In this document: in pieces, positions 54,815 to 63,392 of the stretch
Layout of the letters: each line of letters opens with the position of its first letter
How positions within the stretch are numbered: the first letter of the stretch is position 1
Origin: Gaiellasilicea sp963784895
GTDB lineage: Bacteria; Actinomycetota; Thermoleophilia; Gaiellales; Gaiellaceae
Length of the DNA stretch: 64,000 nucleotides
Direction of reading: 5' to 3'
Assembly: GCA_963784895.1 (NCBI GenBank)
Contig: CAWATM010000017.1
Coordinates: 1-64,000, forward strand
The notes under the pieces: generated by a model
Databases searched by the model: none
The model's input: only the letters and a program-made list of their open reading frames with translations
What the model was told of the DNA's origin: nothing
Position numbers and translations under genes: made by a program

Positions 54815-55855
54815 ATGGCTGCGACGATCGAGACCCTCATCGACGACCTCGAGCGCTCCTACATCGAGCTGCAGGAGCGCATGTCCGATCCCACGGTCTA
54901 CAACGACCAGCGGGAGGCTGCGGATGTCGGCCGGCGGCTGAAGGAGCTCGAGCCGGCCTACAAGCTCGCGCAGGAGTGGCGGACGGTGTTCGAGGACGTC
55001 GAGGCGTCGCTCGCAGACCCGGAGCTGAAGGAGCTCGTGGCCGAGTCGGAGCAGCGCCTCGCAGAGCTCGAGGAGGAGCTGATGCTCGCGCTCGTTGCAA
55101 AGGATCCGGCCGACGACCGGGACGTGATCGTCGAGGTTCGGCAGGGCGTCGGCGGCGACGAAGCGGCGATCTGGGCCGGCGACGTGCTGCGGATGCTCAC
55201 CCGCTACGCGGAGAGTCGTGGCTTCAAGACGGAGCTCCTGTCCGCGAACGAGAGCGAGGGCGGCGGCTTCAAGGAGGTCGTCTTCGCCGTCAAGGGCGGC
55301 GGCGCCTATTCGGTCTTCAAGTACGAGGGCGGCACGCACCGGGTCCAGCGCGTCCCGGCGACCGAGTCGCAGGGCCGGATCCACACCTCGACCGCGACGG
55401 CAGCGGTCATGCCCGAGGTGGAGGAGATCGAGGTCGAGCTGGACGAGCACGACCTGAAAATCGACGTCTACCGGTCGACGGGCCCGGGTGGTCAGAGCGT
55501 CAACACGACCGACTCCGCCGTCCGGATCACGCACCTCCCGACCGGGATCGTGGTCGCGATGCAGGACGAGAAGTCGCAGCTCCAGAACAAGGCCAAGGCG
55601 ATGCGGGTCCTGCGCGCGCGGATCTACGAGGCGGAGCGGGAGCGCCAGCAGGCCGAGCTCTCCGCCACGCGCAAGTCGCAGATCGGCTCGGGCGAGCGCG
55701 CCGAGAAGATCCGCACCTACAACTACCCGGACAGCCGCGCCACCGATCATCGCGTCAAGGTGACGGTGAACCTGGAAAAGGTGCTCCAGGGCGGGCTGGA
55801 CGACTTCACAGCCGCGCTGCAGGAGGACGACCGGCGCCGCCGGCTCGAGGAGTGA
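54815..55855 (+). CDS. prfA: Peptide chain release factor 1
   Basis: 346 residues. The RF1 codon-recognition P-A-T (in V-P-A-T-E-S-Q-G-R-I-H-T-S) and the G-G-Q motif (S-T-G-P-G-G-Q-S-V-N) define it; it terminates at UAA and UAG by hydrolysing peptidyl-tRNA. N-Y-P-D-S-R-A-T-D-H-R is the family C-terminal block. ATG 54815; the long upstream frame is antisense DUF5995. Its TGA overlaps the prmC GTG, linking the factor to the enzyme that methylates its GGQ glutamine. Confidence 0.97.
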   Translation: MAATIETLIDDLERSYIELQERMSDPTVYNDQREAADVGRRLKELEPAYKLAQEWRTVFEDVEASLADPELKELVAESEQRLAELEEELMLALVAKDPADDRDVIVEVRQGVGGDEAAIWAGDVLRMLTRYAESRGFKTELLSANESEGGGFKEVVFAVKGGGAYSVFKYEGGTHRVQRVPATESQGRIHTSTATAAVMPEVEEIEVELDEHDLKIDVYRSTGPGGQSVNTTDSAVRITHLPTGIVVAMQDEKSQLQNKAKAMRVLRARIYEAERERQQAELSATRKSQIGSGERAEKIRTYNYPDSRATDHRVKVTVNLEKVLQGGLDDFTAALQEDDRRRRLEE

Positions 55856-56688
55856 CGGCGACGGCGTTGAGCCTGGGTGACGTGCTCCGGCGTGCCTCGG
55901 AACATCTGGGCAAGACCTCCGAGACGGGCCGCCTCGACGCCGAGCTCCTGCTCGCGCATTCGCTCGGTCTCCGGCGGATCGAGCTCTACACCGACTTCGA
56001 CCGGCCGCTGAGCTCGGAGGAGCTCGACGCCTACCGCGAGCTGGTGGCGCGCCGCGCCCGACACGAGCCCGTCGCCTACATCCTCGGCGAGTGGGGCTTC
56101 CGGCGGCTGACGCTGAACGTCGACAGGCGGGCGCTGATCCCGCGGCCCGAGACCGAGATCGTCGTCGAGCGTGCGCTCGCGCACCTGCGCGGCCTCGACG
56201 CTCCCGTCGTGCTCGACGTCGGTACCGGGACGGGTGCGATCGCGCTCGCGATCGCCGACGAGCACCCGGGTGCGCGCGTGACCGCAATCGACGTCTCTGC
56301 CGACGCGCTCGACCTCGCGCGCGAGAACGCCGCCAGGACGGGGCTCGCCGTCGAGTTGCTGGAGCACGACGCCGCCGGCGGGCTCCCCGGCGGCCCGTAC
56401 GACCTCGTCGTGTCGAATCCGCCCTACGTCGAGCGCGCGGAGCTCCCGACGCTGATGCCCGACGTACGCGACTTCGAGCCGCACGTCGCGCTCGTCGGCG
56501 ACCAGATGCCCGAGGTAGTAGCACGGGCGGCGCGCGACGTGCTCCGCCCGGGAGGGCACCTCGTGCTCGAGATCGGCGACGGGCAGGCGCTCGCGACCGC
56601 TGCGGTGCTCGGCGCGCTCGGCTACGCCGACGTCGTCACGACGTCCGACCTCGCCGGCCGCGACCGCGTCGTCGAGGGCCGAGCGTGA
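55852..56688 (+). CDS. prmC: Release factor glutamine methyltransferase
   Basis: 278 residues. N-terminal helical domain, then a class-I methyltransferase: V-L-D-V-G-T-G-T-G-A-I-A-L-A (SAM motif I, about 120-132) and the N-P-P-Y motif (about 186-189) that holds the substrate Gln; P-R-P-E-T-E precedes motif I. It methylates Gln of GGQ in release factors. GTG 55852 overlaps prfA, and its TGA overlaps the tsaC-like GTG. Confidence 0.96.
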   Translation: MTATALSLGDVLRRASEHLGKTSETGRLDAELLLAHSLGLRRIELYTDFDRPLSSEELDAYRELVARRARHEPVAYILGEWGFRRLTLNVDRRALIPRPETEIVVERALAHLRGLDAPVVLDVGTGTGAIALAIADEHPGARVTAIDVSADALDLARENAARTGLAVELLEHDAAGGLPGGPYDLVVSNPPYVERAELPTLMPDVRDFEPHVALVGDQMPEVVARAARDVLRPGGHLVLEIGDGQALATAAVLGALGYADVVTTSDLAGRDRVVEGRA

Positions 56689-57287
56689 CCGATGTCGACG
56701 ACGCAGTCGCCGCGATCGAGGCCGGGGAGCTGGCGATTGTCCCCACCGACACCGTCTACGGTCTCGCGACGACGCCGCACCTGGCGGCGTCGGTCCGTGC
56801 GCTCTACCGCGCCAAGGGCCGGGAAGGCTCCCAGCCGACGGCGCTCGTCGTCTCCGACCTCGAGACGCTGCGCGAGCTGCTGCCGGAGCTCCCCGACGCG
56901 AGCGAGGCGATCGCACGCGCGCTCCTTCCGGGCGCCTACACGCTGATCCTCCCGAATCCGGGAGAGCGGTTCCCATGGCTGACCGGCACGCGGCGCGATG
57001 CGATCGGGGTCCGCGTTCCACCCGTCGAAGGCGTGGGTCGAGACCTGCTCGCCCGAATCGGCGCGCTCGCCGGCACGAGTGCGAACCTGCCGGGCGGGCC
57101 GGACCCACGGACGCTCGCGGAGGTGCCCGAGCAGCTGCGCGCAGCGGCAGCCGCTCTCCTCGACGGCGGACCGCTTCCCGGCACTCCCTCGACCGTGATC
57201 GACCTCACCGGCTCCGAGCCGCTCGTCCTCCGCGAAGGGGCGGTCTCCGCCGGCGAGGCGCTCCGGGCCGTCGCCTCCGTCCTCTAG
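56685..57287 (+). CDS. L-threonylcarbamoyladenylate synthase (TsaC/Sua5-YciO family)
   Basis: 200 residues, TsaC-like without the Sua5 C-terminal domain. V-P-T-D-T-V-Y-G-L-A, Y-R-A-K-G-R (KxR motif), G-A-Y-T-L-I-L and S-A-N-L-P-G-type S-x-N (T-S-A-N-L) blocks are present, as is S-T-V-I-D-L. It makes threonylcarbamoyl-AMP for the t6A37 tRNA modification. GTG 56685 overlaps prmC. This position after prmC is the actinobacterial order. Confidence 0.93.
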   Translation: MTDVDDAVAAIEAGELAIVPTDTVYGLATTPHLAASVRALYRAKGREGSQPTALVVSDLETLRELLPELPDASEAIARALLPGAYTLILPNPGERFPWLTGTRRDAIGVRVPPVEGVGRDLLARIGALAGTSANLPGGPDPRTLAEVPEQLRAAAAALLDGGPLPGTPSTVIDLTGSEPLVLREGAVSAGEALRAVASVL

Positions 57288-57322
57288 CATCGGGACGACG
57301 CCCGGCTAAGGAGGAACGGCAC

Positions 57323-58609
57323 ATGGCCGTCGCCCAGGAAACGCTCGACCGGCTCCGCACCGCGGGCCTCGAGGAGATCGACCCGGACATCGCTCGGCTG
57401 CTCGGCCGCGAGCTCGAGCGCCAGCGCGGTCAGATCGAGCTGATCGCCTCGGAGAACTTCACGTGGCCGAGCGTGCTCGAGGCCGTCGGCTCGGTGCCGA
57501 CGAACAAGTACGCGGAGGGCTACCCCGGCAAGCGCTACTACGGCGGTTGCGAGGTGGTGGACGAGATCGAGCAACTGGCGATCGACCGGGCAAAAGACCT
57601 CTTCGGCGCCGAGCACGCGAACGTGCAGCCACACGCGGGCGCGCAGGCGAACATGGCCGCCTACTTCGCGCTGCTGCAGCCCGGCGACACGATCCTCTCG
57701 CTCCGCCTCGACCACGGCGGCCACCTCACGCACGGCCTCAAGGTCAACTTCTCCGGCCGGCTCTACACGATCGCCCACTACGGCGTTTCGCGGCAGACCG
57801 AGATGGTCGACTACGACGAGGTGCTCGCGCTCGCGAAGGAGCACCGGCCGAAGCTGATCGTCTGCGGCGGCTCCGCCTATCCGCGCACCGTCGACACGGC
57901 CGAGTTCCGCAGGATCGCGGACGAGGTCGACGCGCTCCTGATGTGCGACATGGCCCACTTCGCCGGCCTCGTCGCCGCCGGGCTGCATCCGAATCCGGTC
58001 GAGCATTGCGACATCGTCACCTCGACCACGCACAAGACGCTCTCCGGCCCCCGCTCGGGCTTCGTCCTCTGCAGGCAGGAGCACGCGCAGGCGGTCGACC
58101 GGGCCGTCTTCCCGGGCATGCAGGGCGGGCCGCTGATGCATGCGGTCGCCGCGAAGGCGTCGTGCTTCAAGATCGCCGGCTCGGACGCGTTCCGCTCCTA
58201 TCAGGAGCAGGTGCGCGCGAACGCCGACGCGCTCTCCGACCAGCTGATTGCGGACGGTCTCGACATCGTCACCGGCGGCACCGACACGCACCTGCTCCAG
58301 CTCGACCTGCGCACGACCGACTGGACGGGGAAGGACGCCGAGGAGCGGCTCGACGAGGTGAAGCTGACCGTGAACCGGAACACGGTGCCGTTCGACGAGC
58401 GGCCGCCGACGGTCGCGTCCGGCGTGCGGATCGGCACCCCCGCGGCGACGATGCGCGGCTTCGACGAGGAGGACTTCCGCGAGGTCGGCCGGATCATCGC
58501 CGGCGCACTCGGCGACGGCGACCTCGGCGAGCTCTGCGACCGCGCGGAGGCGCTCTGTGCGAAGCGGCCCCTCTACCCGGGCTTCCGCGGCTACACCGCA
58601 TACGCATGA
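57323..58609 (+). CDS. glyA: Serine hydroxymethyltransferase
   Basis: 428 residues. E-L-I-A-S-E-N-F at the start, Y-A-E-G-Y-P-G-K-R-Y-Y-G-G, D-M-A-H-F-A-G-L-V-A-A-G and the PLP lysine in T-S-T-T-H-K-T-L-S-G-P-R are all conserved. It interconverts serine and glycine with tetrahydrofolate. ATG 57323 has a strong SD (AAGGAGG at 57308-57314). The TGA overlaps the upp ATG, so glyA and upp are coupled. Confidence 0.97.
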   Translation: MAVAQETLDRLRTAGLEEIDPDIARLLGRELERQRGQIELIASENFTWPSVLEAVGSVPTNKYAEGYPGKRYYGGCEVVDEIEQLAIDRAKDLFGAEHANVQPHAGAQANMAAYFALLQPGDTILSLRLDHGGHLTHGLKVNFSGRLYTIAHYGVSRQTEMVDYDEVLALAKEHRPKLIVCGGSAYPRTVDTAEFRRIADEVDALLMCDMAHFAGLVAAGLHPNPVEHCDIVTSTTHKTLSGPRSGFVLCRQEHAQAVDRAVFPGMQGGPLMHAVAAKASCFKIAGSDAFRSYQEQVRANADALSDQLIADGLDIVTGGTDTHLLQLDLRTTDWTGKDAEERLDEVKLTVNRNTVPFDERPPTVASGVRIGTPAATMRGFDEEDFREVGRIIAGALGDGDLGELCDRAEALCAKRPLYPGFRGYTAYA

Positions 58610-59304
58610 GCGGCGTCGGCTTGACGGAGCCGCCCGAGAGCGGCGGCACCCGCCCTGTCGGTGCCGGAGCAGGAACCGGCCGCGTGACGGAGGTCAGGCA
58701 CCCGCTCGTCCAGCACAAGCTCTCCTACCTCCGCGACAAGGAGACGCCGACCGTTCACTTCCGCAAGCTCGTCAACGAGCTGACGCTGCTGCTCACCTAC
58801 GAGGCGACGAAGGACTTCACCACCGAGCCGGTCGAGATCGAGACGCCGCTCGAGAAGATGCAGGCGCAGCGGATCTCGGGGAAGAAGGTGGCGGTCAACC
58901 CGGTCCTGCGTGCCGGGCTCGGGATGCTCGAGGGCGTCCTCTCCCTGATCTCGAGCGCGCGCGTCGGCTTCATCGGCCTCTACCGCGACGAGGAGACGCT
59001 GCAGCCGGTCGAGTACTACGTGAAGCTGCCCGAGGACCTGTCCGAGCGTGACGCGATCATCCTCGACCCGATGCTCGCGACGGGCAACTCGAGCGCGGCG
59101 GCGGTCGAGGCGGTCAAGGTGGCCGGCGCCCGCTCGGTCACGCTCGTCTGTCTCGTGGCGGCGCCGGTCGGGATCGCGCGCGTGCACGAGGAGCATCCGG
59201 ACGTCCACATCGTCTGCGCCGCGATCGACCGCGAATTGAACGACAAGGGGTACATCGTGCCGGGCCTGGGCGACGCAGGCGACCGGCTCTACGGGACGAA
59301 GTGA
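58606..59304 (+). CDS. upp: Uracil phosphoribosyltransferase
   Basis: 232 residues from ATG 58606. H-P-L-V-Q-H-K-L-S-Y-L-R-D, then R-A-G-L-G-M-L-E-G, the PRPP loop D-P-M-L-A-T-G-N-S and G-Y-I-V-P-G-L-G-D-A-G-D-R confirm UPRT, which salvages uracil to UMP. The first 26 residues (Gly/Pro-rich) are not part of the family; GTG 58684 would give the usual 206-residue enzyme, but the ATGA overlap with glyA favours the longer form. Confidence 0.96.
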   Translation: MSGVGLTEPPESGGTRPVGAGAGTGRVTEVRHPLVQHKLSYLRDKETPTVHFRKLVNELTLLLTYEATKDFTTEPVEIETPLEKMQAQRISGKKVAVNPVLRAGLGMLEGVLSLISSARVGFIGLYRDEETLQPVEYYVKLPEDLSERDAIILDPMLATGNSSAAAVEAVKVAGARSVTLVCLVAAPVGIARVHEEHPDVHIVCAAIDRELNDKGYIVPGLGDAGDRLYGTK

Positions 59305-59314
59305 GGCAGGGCTG

Positions 59315-60439
59315 ATGGACGCGTTGCGCGACCATCCGGAAGTCCTCTACGGCGCGATCGCCGCCTTCGTGATCGTGATCCTGCTGACGCCTGCGGTCGG
59401 CGGAATGGCGCGGCTGCTGGGCGTCGTCGACCGGCCCGAGGCGCGGCGGCTGAACCCGAACCCGATTCCGCGGCTCGGCGGGATCGCGATCTTCTTCGGC
59501 ATCTTCGTGCCCGCGCTCGCGTTCCTCGAGCTCGGCCGCGAGACGCGCGGCGTCCTCCTCGGCGCCGCCGTCGCAACCGTCGTCGGCGCGATCGACGACT
59601 TCCGCGTCCTCGCGCCCGGCCGCAAGCTCGCAGGGCAGATCGTCGCGGCCGCGATCCCGCCCTTCTTCGGCGTCTGGATCGACCACTTCACGTTCCCGTT
59701 CGTCGGCCCGGTCGACCTGCCGGCCGTGGTCGGCGTGCCGCTGACGATGGTCTGGATCGTCGCGGTGATGAACATGGTCAACTTCCTCGACGGGATGGAC
59801 GGCCTCGCCGCGGGCGTCTGTGGGATCGCCGCGGTCACCTATGCGATCCTGTCGCTCTCGCTCGGGAAGATCGACCCGGCGATCCTCTCCGCCATCGTCG
59901 CCGGCGCCTGCGTCGGCTTCCTCCGGCACAACTTCTTCCCGGCGCGGATCTTCATGGGTGACTCAGGTGCGCTCGCGCTCGGCTTCCTGCTCGGGGCGGT
60001 GTCCGTGCAAGGCCTGCTGAAGACGGCGTCGACGGTCGTGCTGCTGCTGCCGCTGCTCGTGCTCGCGGTGCCGATCCTCGACACCTCGTTCGTCGTCGCC
60101 CGGCGGCTCAAGCACGGCCAGCCGATCTCCTCGCCCGACCAGGCGCACCTGCACTTCCGCTTCCTCCGCCGTGGCTTCTCGCAGCGCCGCGCCGCCATGA
60201 CGATGTGGGCCTGGTGCGCGACGCTCGCCGGTGCCGCGCTCGCGACGCGGTTTATCCCCTTCCGCGAGGGCGGCCACTGGCATTTCTGGGAGACGGTCGC
60301 TGTGCTCGCGATCGCGCTCGTCGCGCTCGCCTTCTCGCTCTACGTCGTCTACGTGCTCGAGATCGTCAAGTCGACGAACCCGCGCCGCTTCCGGCTCGGG
60401 CGCCGCCACGACGAGGTCGAGCAGCGCCGCTCCGCGTAG
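59315..60439 (+). CDS. Polyprenyl-phosphate GlcNAc-1-phosphate transferase (WecA/TagO-like)
   Basis: 374 residues, about 11 TM helices. N-P-I-P-R-L-G-G-I-A-I, the D-D-x-x motif (G-A-I-D-D-F-R), N-M-V-N-F-L-D-G-M-D-G-L-A-A-G, F-M-G-D-S-G-A and the C-terminal H-L-H-F-R (HxHH-like) block place it in the MraY/WecA family. It starts lipid-linked glycan synthesis (teichoic or arabinogalactan-type). ATG 59315. The position before the ATP-synthase genes matches rfe in mycobacteria. Confidence 0.92.
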   Translation: MDALRDHPEVLYGAIAAFVIVILLTPAVGGMARLLGVVDRPEARRLNPNPIPRLGGIAIFFGIFVPALAFLELGRETRGVLLGAAVATVVGAIDDFRVLAPGRKLAGQIVAAAIPPFFGVWIDHFTFPFVGPVDLPAVVGVPLTMVWIVAVMNMVNFLDGMDGLAAGVCGIAAVTYAILSLSLGKIDPAILSAIVAGACVGFLRHNFFPARIFMGDSGALALGFLLGAVSVQGLLKTASTVVLLLPLLVLAVPILDTSFVVARRLKHGQPISSPDQAHLHFRFLRRGFSQRRAAMTMWAWCATLAGAALATRFIPFREGGHWHFWETVAVLAIALVALAFSLYVVYVLEIVKSTNPRRFRLGRRHDEVEQRRSA

Positions 60440-60487
60440 CACGACCACCCGTACAAAGTCGCCGCATTTCCCTGAAAGTAGGCGGCT

Positions 60488-60514
60488 TTCGACTGTCACA
60501 AGCTTTGCTATGCT
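60488..60514 (+). promoter_or_regulatory. Weak candidate promoter for the ATP-synthase operon
   Basis: TATGCT at 60509-60514 could be a -10 box and TTCGAC at 60488-60493 a -35 box, but the spacing is only 15 bp. It would give a nearly leaderless mRNA for ATG 60525. A GAAAG/CTTTC hairpin overlaps the -35 box. Confidence 0.3.
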
Positions 60515-60524
60515 CGCCGCGCCG

Positions 60525-60725
60525 ATGGAGCCGCAGCAAACGCCGAACATCAGCCTCGCGGCAGCAGGCTCGTTCCTGATCGGGACGACGGCGGCGGTGA
60601 TCGTGCTCGGGATCCTGATCGGCTGGCTCTTCGGCTCGGCCGCCTGGGGCTTCCTGATCGGCGCCATCCTCGGGATCCCGGTCGGCGTCTTCATGACCTA
60701 CAAGCGCTACGGGCACGCAATCTGA
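60525..60725 (+). CDS. Two-TM AtpZ/AtpI-like protein
   Basis: 66 residues, two TM helices (about 10-30 and 38-58) joined by G-S-A-A-W-G, with G-x-x-x-G-rich packing faces and a basic end (Y-K-R-Y-G). This is the AtpZ/ATPase-gene1 type found just before F0 genes, thought to help c-ring assembly or Mg2+ transport. ATG 60510 is an alternative but overlaps the possible -10 box. The next gene starts one base after the stop. Confidence 0.7.
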   Translation: MEPQQTPNISLAAAGSFLIGTTAAVIVLGILIGWLFGSAAWGFLIGAILGIPVGVFMTYKRYGHAI

Positions 60726-60726
60726 A

Positions 60727-61125
60727 GTGGCCGGCGTCTTCGCCACCCCGCGGCCGATGCCGGACCAGAAGCTGCCGTTCGTCGCGGGCGCCGCCGTGAT
60801 CGCGCTCGCGCTGCCGATCTTCCTCGCCGCCGGCTGGGAGCTGCGCGCGTGGGTGATCGGCGCGACCGTCTGGGCGGCCTCGCGCGGGCTCGCTGCGCTA
60901 CTGACGCACCTGCGGTCGGGCATGGGTAACCTCGCCGGCTCAGGCGTGGTGGGCTTTGGAATGACCTTTCGCGCGCTCGCGGTGATGGTCGTCGTCGTCG
61001 CGCTCGCGGCAACCGACCCGGAGCTCGCGCTCGCGGTCACGCTCCTGTACGCCCTCGCCTACACCCTCGAGCTCGCCGTCTCGCTGGCCCTCTACTTCTC
61101 CGGAGAAACCCGTGAAACGGCTTAG
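60727..61125 (+). CDS. AtpI-like membrane protein
   Basis: 132 residues with four hydrophobic segments (V-A-G-A-A-V-I-A-L-A-L-P-I-F; W-V-I-G-A-T-V-W-A; F-R-A-L-A-V-M-V-V-V-V-A; L-L-Y-A-L-A-Y-T). The order two-TM protein, four-TM protein, atpB parallels atpI loci in Actinobacteria. Sequence similarity to E. coli AtpI is not obvious. GTG 60727; the 3' end overlaps atpB by 14 bp. Confidence 0.65.
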   Translation: MAGVFATPRPMPDQKLPFVAGAAVIALALPIFLAAGWELRAWVIGATVWAASRGLAALLTHLRSGMGNLAGSGVVGFGMTFRALAVMVVVVALAATDPELALAVTLLYALAYTLELAVSLALYFSGETRETA

Positions 61126-62002
61126 TCTCCTCGCGGTCGGCCTCTGGCTCGCGCTGCCGTCGCTCGCGCTCGCGTCGACGACCGAGAACGGCGAGGAGGA
61201 GTTCAACCCTGAGCACGACTTCGACCCCGGCGAGTGGGTTCCGATTCACCTTGGCCCGCTCGACCTCTCGATCAACAAGACGGTCGCCTATCTGATCCTC
61301 GGGACGGTCCTGACGATCGCGCTCGGCCTCTTCCTGATGCGCGCCCGGATCGGCTCCAAGAACGAGGTCGGCAGGAGGCAGGCGGTCGGCGAGATGATCT
61401 ACGACATCGCACAGACTCAGGTCGCCGAGCAGGGCTTGCCGCACAAGGCGATGAGACGCTGGTTCCCCTACGTGGCCTCGCTGATGCTCTTCATCTGGGT
61501 GGTCAACATGATCGGCTTCGTCCCGTTGCCGCTGTCAAATGAGACGTTCGAACTTTTCGGCGTCGAGTTGCCGACGCTGGCCATCTATGCGGCGACGTCG
61601 TCGATCAGCGTCACACTCGCGCTCGCGCTGATGACCTGGATCTTCACGCACGTCGAGGGTGTCCGTCACAACGGCGCGGTCGGGTACTTCAAGAGCTGGA
61701 TCCCGGACGTCCCGAAGGCGCTCTATCCGCTGATCGTGCCGCTCGAGATCCTCGGCCAGTTCATGCGCCTCATCAGCCTGTCGGTTCGTCTCTACGCGAA
61801 CATGCTGGCCGGGCACATGCTGATCCTGACCTTCATCGGCCTGATCTTCGTGCTCGAGAGCCTTGCAGTCGGCATCGTCGCCGTTCCGGCGGCCGCCGCC
61901 TTCTATCTCTTCGAGGTCGTGATCGTCGTTTCGATCCAGGCGTTCATCTTCGCCGCACTGTCCGCCATCTACATCGGCTCGGCAATCGAGCCGGAGCATT
62001 AG
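61112..62002 (+). CDS. atpB: ATP synthase F0 subunit a
   Basis: 296 residues. A signal-like first helix, then the five-to-six TM a-subunit. The essential proton-path Arg is in I-S-L-S-V-R-L-Y-A-N-M-L-A-G-H (about 222-236); N-M-I-G-F-V-P and the last helix F-E-V-V-I-V-V-S-I-Q-A-F-I-F (with Gln of the half-channel) are present. It works with the c-ring in proton translocation. GTG 61112 lies in the AtpI-like gene end. Confidence 0.96.
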   Translation: MKRLSLLAVGLWLALPSLALASTTENGEEEFNPEHDFDPGEWVPIHLGPLDLSINKTVAYLILGTVLTIALGLFLMRARIGSKNEVGRRQAVGEMIYDIAQTQVAEQGLPHKAMRRWFPYVASLMLFIWVVNMIGFVPLPLSNETFELFGVELPTLAIYAATSSISVTLALALMTWIFTHVEGVRHNGAVGYFKSWIPDVPKALYPLIVPLEILGQFMRLISLSVRLYANMLAGHMLILTFIGLIFVLESLAVGIVAVPAAAAFYLFEVVIVVSIQAFIFAALSAIYIGSAIEPEH

Positions 62003-62017
62003 TTTAAGGAGGAAGAA

Positions 62018-62278
62018 GTGTTCAACTTGATTGCACAGGAGGCCGCGGGCAACGTCGACGCCGGCAAGGCGATCGCGCTGGCGCTCGGCATCGGCCTCGG
62101 CTCGCTCGGTGCCGGCATCGGCATCGGCAATATCTTCGGCTCGATGATCCAGGCGGTCGCGCGCCAGCCGGAGCTCAAGGGCGAGTTGACGGGCATCCAG
62201 TGGCTCGGGTTCGCTCTGACCGAGGCCGTCGTCTTCTACGGCCTGATCGGCGGCCTGCTCGCCTTCGTCCTGGTCTAG
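62018..62278 (+). CDS. atpE: ATP synthase F0 subunit c
   Basis: 86 residues, a two-helix hairpin. G-x-G-x-G-x-G packing (G-I-G-L-G-S-L-G-A-G-I-G-I-G), the polar loop A-R-Q-P (48-51) and the ion-carrying Glu E69 in F-A-L-T-E-A-V-V-F-Y-G-L. No Na+-site Gln/Ser pattern is evident, so protons are likely. GTG 62018 follows a strong SD (AAGGAGG). Confidence 0.97.
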   Translation: MFNLIAQEAAGNVDAGKAIALALGIGLGSLGAGIGIGNIFGSMIQAVARQPELKGELTGIQWLGFALTEAVVFYGLIGGLLAFVLV

Positions 62279-62280
62279 GG

Positions 62281-62808
62281 ATGATCGTCGCCGCGTCACC
62301 ACTGATCGAGGTCGTCCCGGGTCTGATGATCTGGACTCTCGTCTGCTTCGCGATCACCTTCTTCGTCCTGCGCAAGTTCGCGTTCGGGCCGATCCAGAAG
62401 ACGATCGACGACCGGCGCGAGCGGATCCGCTCGTCCGTCGAAGAGGCCGAGAACACTCGGCGCGAGGCCCGGGCCTTGCTCGAGGAGCACAAGCAGCTGA
62501 TGGGGCAGGCGAAGAGCGATGCATCGGCGATCCTGGCGCAGGCGCGGAGCGACGGCGAGGCGCAGCGCGAGCGCGCCCGCGAGGAGGTCGAGGTCGACCG
62601 GCAGCGCCGGCTCGAGGAGACGCGCAAGCAGATCGAGGCGGAAACCGTCCGCGCCCTCGAGCAGATCCGCTCCGAGGTCGCCGACCTGACCCTGATCGCG
62701 ACCCAGAAGGTGACGAGCAAGGTGCTCGACAAGGCCGACCACAAGAAGCTGATCGACGACGCGATCGGCGAGCTCGACTTCTCCGCCCTGGAGACGGAAA
62801 AGGTCTAG
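62281..62808 (+). CDS. atpF: ATP synthase F0 subunit b
   Basis: 175 residues: an N-terminal TM helix (about 12-32, P-G-L-M-I-W-T-L-V-C-F-A-I-T-F-F-V-L) and a long charged coiled coil with R-K-F-A-F-G-P-I-Q-K-T-I-D-D-R-R near its start. It forms the peripheral stalk. ATG 62281 follows the atpE stop by two bases. The last base of its TAG is the first base of the GTG of a 20-codon junction ORF. Confidence 0.95.
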   Translation: MIVAASPLIEVVPGLMIWTLVCFAITFFVLRKFAFGPIQKTIDDRRERIRSSVEEAENTRREARALLEEHKQLMGQAKSDASAILAQARSDGEAQRERAREEVEVDRQRRLEETRKQIEAETVRALEQIRSEVADLTLIATQKVTSKVLDKADHKKLIDDAIGELDFSALETEKV

Positions 62809-62870
62809 TGGCCCCCCGGGCAACATTTGGGGCGCCGCTGGCGCGAAACCGTCACCTGGAGAGCCACTAG
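62808..62870 (+). other. 20-codon junction ORF between atpF and atpH
   Basis: GTG 62808 overlaps the atpF TAG (TAGTG) and its TAG ends one base before the atpH TTG. It opens G-T-G-G-C-C with a C-rich stretch similar to the atpH start (TTGGCC..CGCCCCGC), then runs through GC-rich sequence with GGCGCC inverted arms. It reads M-A-P-R-A-T-F-G-A-P. It is probably an inserted spacer that keeps ribosome coupling. Confidence 0.4.
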
Positions 62871-63392
62871 TTGGCCGTCGCGCCCCGCATGTACGCGCGC
62901 TCGCTCTTCCAGGCGGCGAAGGAGACGGGCTCGCTCGAGACCGTCCACGCCGAGCTGGGCGAGTTCGCGACCGCCGTCGACGAGGTGCCCGAGCTGCGCG
63001 GCCTGCTCTCGAACCCGCAGATCGAGCGCGACGAGCGCTCGGCGGCGCTGCGCGAGATCCTCGCCGACGCCGACGAGCTGCTGCGCAACTTCGTCCTTCT
63101 CCTCTCCGAGAAGGGCCGCACGGCCCAGCTCGGCGAGGTCTACCGCGAGTTCGACGCGCTCGTCGCCGCCGAGGCAGGTCGGCTGACGGTCGAGCTCACC
63201 ACCGCCTACGAGCTTTCGGACGACGAGGCCGCCTCGATCGTGAAGAAGATCGAGCAGTCCTCCGGCCGCACCGTCGAGGCGACCCGCTCGGTCGACCCGA
63301 AGCTGATCGGCGGCATCGTCCTCCAGGTCGGCTCGCACCGGCTCGACGCCAGCGTCAAGGGCCGCCTGAACCGTTTAGCCATGAACTCGTGA
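62871..63392 (+). CDS. atpH: ATP synthase F1 subunit delta
   Basis: 173 residues. P-R-M-Y-A-R-S-L-F-Q-A-A opens the helical N-domain that binds the alpha subunits; the C-terminal block D-P-K-L-I-G-G-I-V-L-Q-V-G-S-H-R-L-D-A-S-V-K-G-R-L (hyphenated) is the family signature. TTG 62871 immediately follows the TAG of the junction ORF. It is separated from atpA by a 210-bp insertion-like spacer. Confidence 0.95.
   Translation: MAVAPRMYARSLFQAAKETGSLETVHAELGEFATAVDEVPELRGLLSNPQIERDERSAALREILADADELLRNFVLLLSEKGRTAQLGEVYREFDALVAAEAGRLTVELTTAYELSDDEAASIVKKIEQSSGRTVEATRSVDPKLIGGIVLQVGSHRLDASVKGRLNRLAMNS

Noticed and set aside
60440..60524. Extra small gene in the gap before the AtpZ-like gene
   Set aside because: No start with SD and no coding character; only a small hairpin and a weak promoter candidate.
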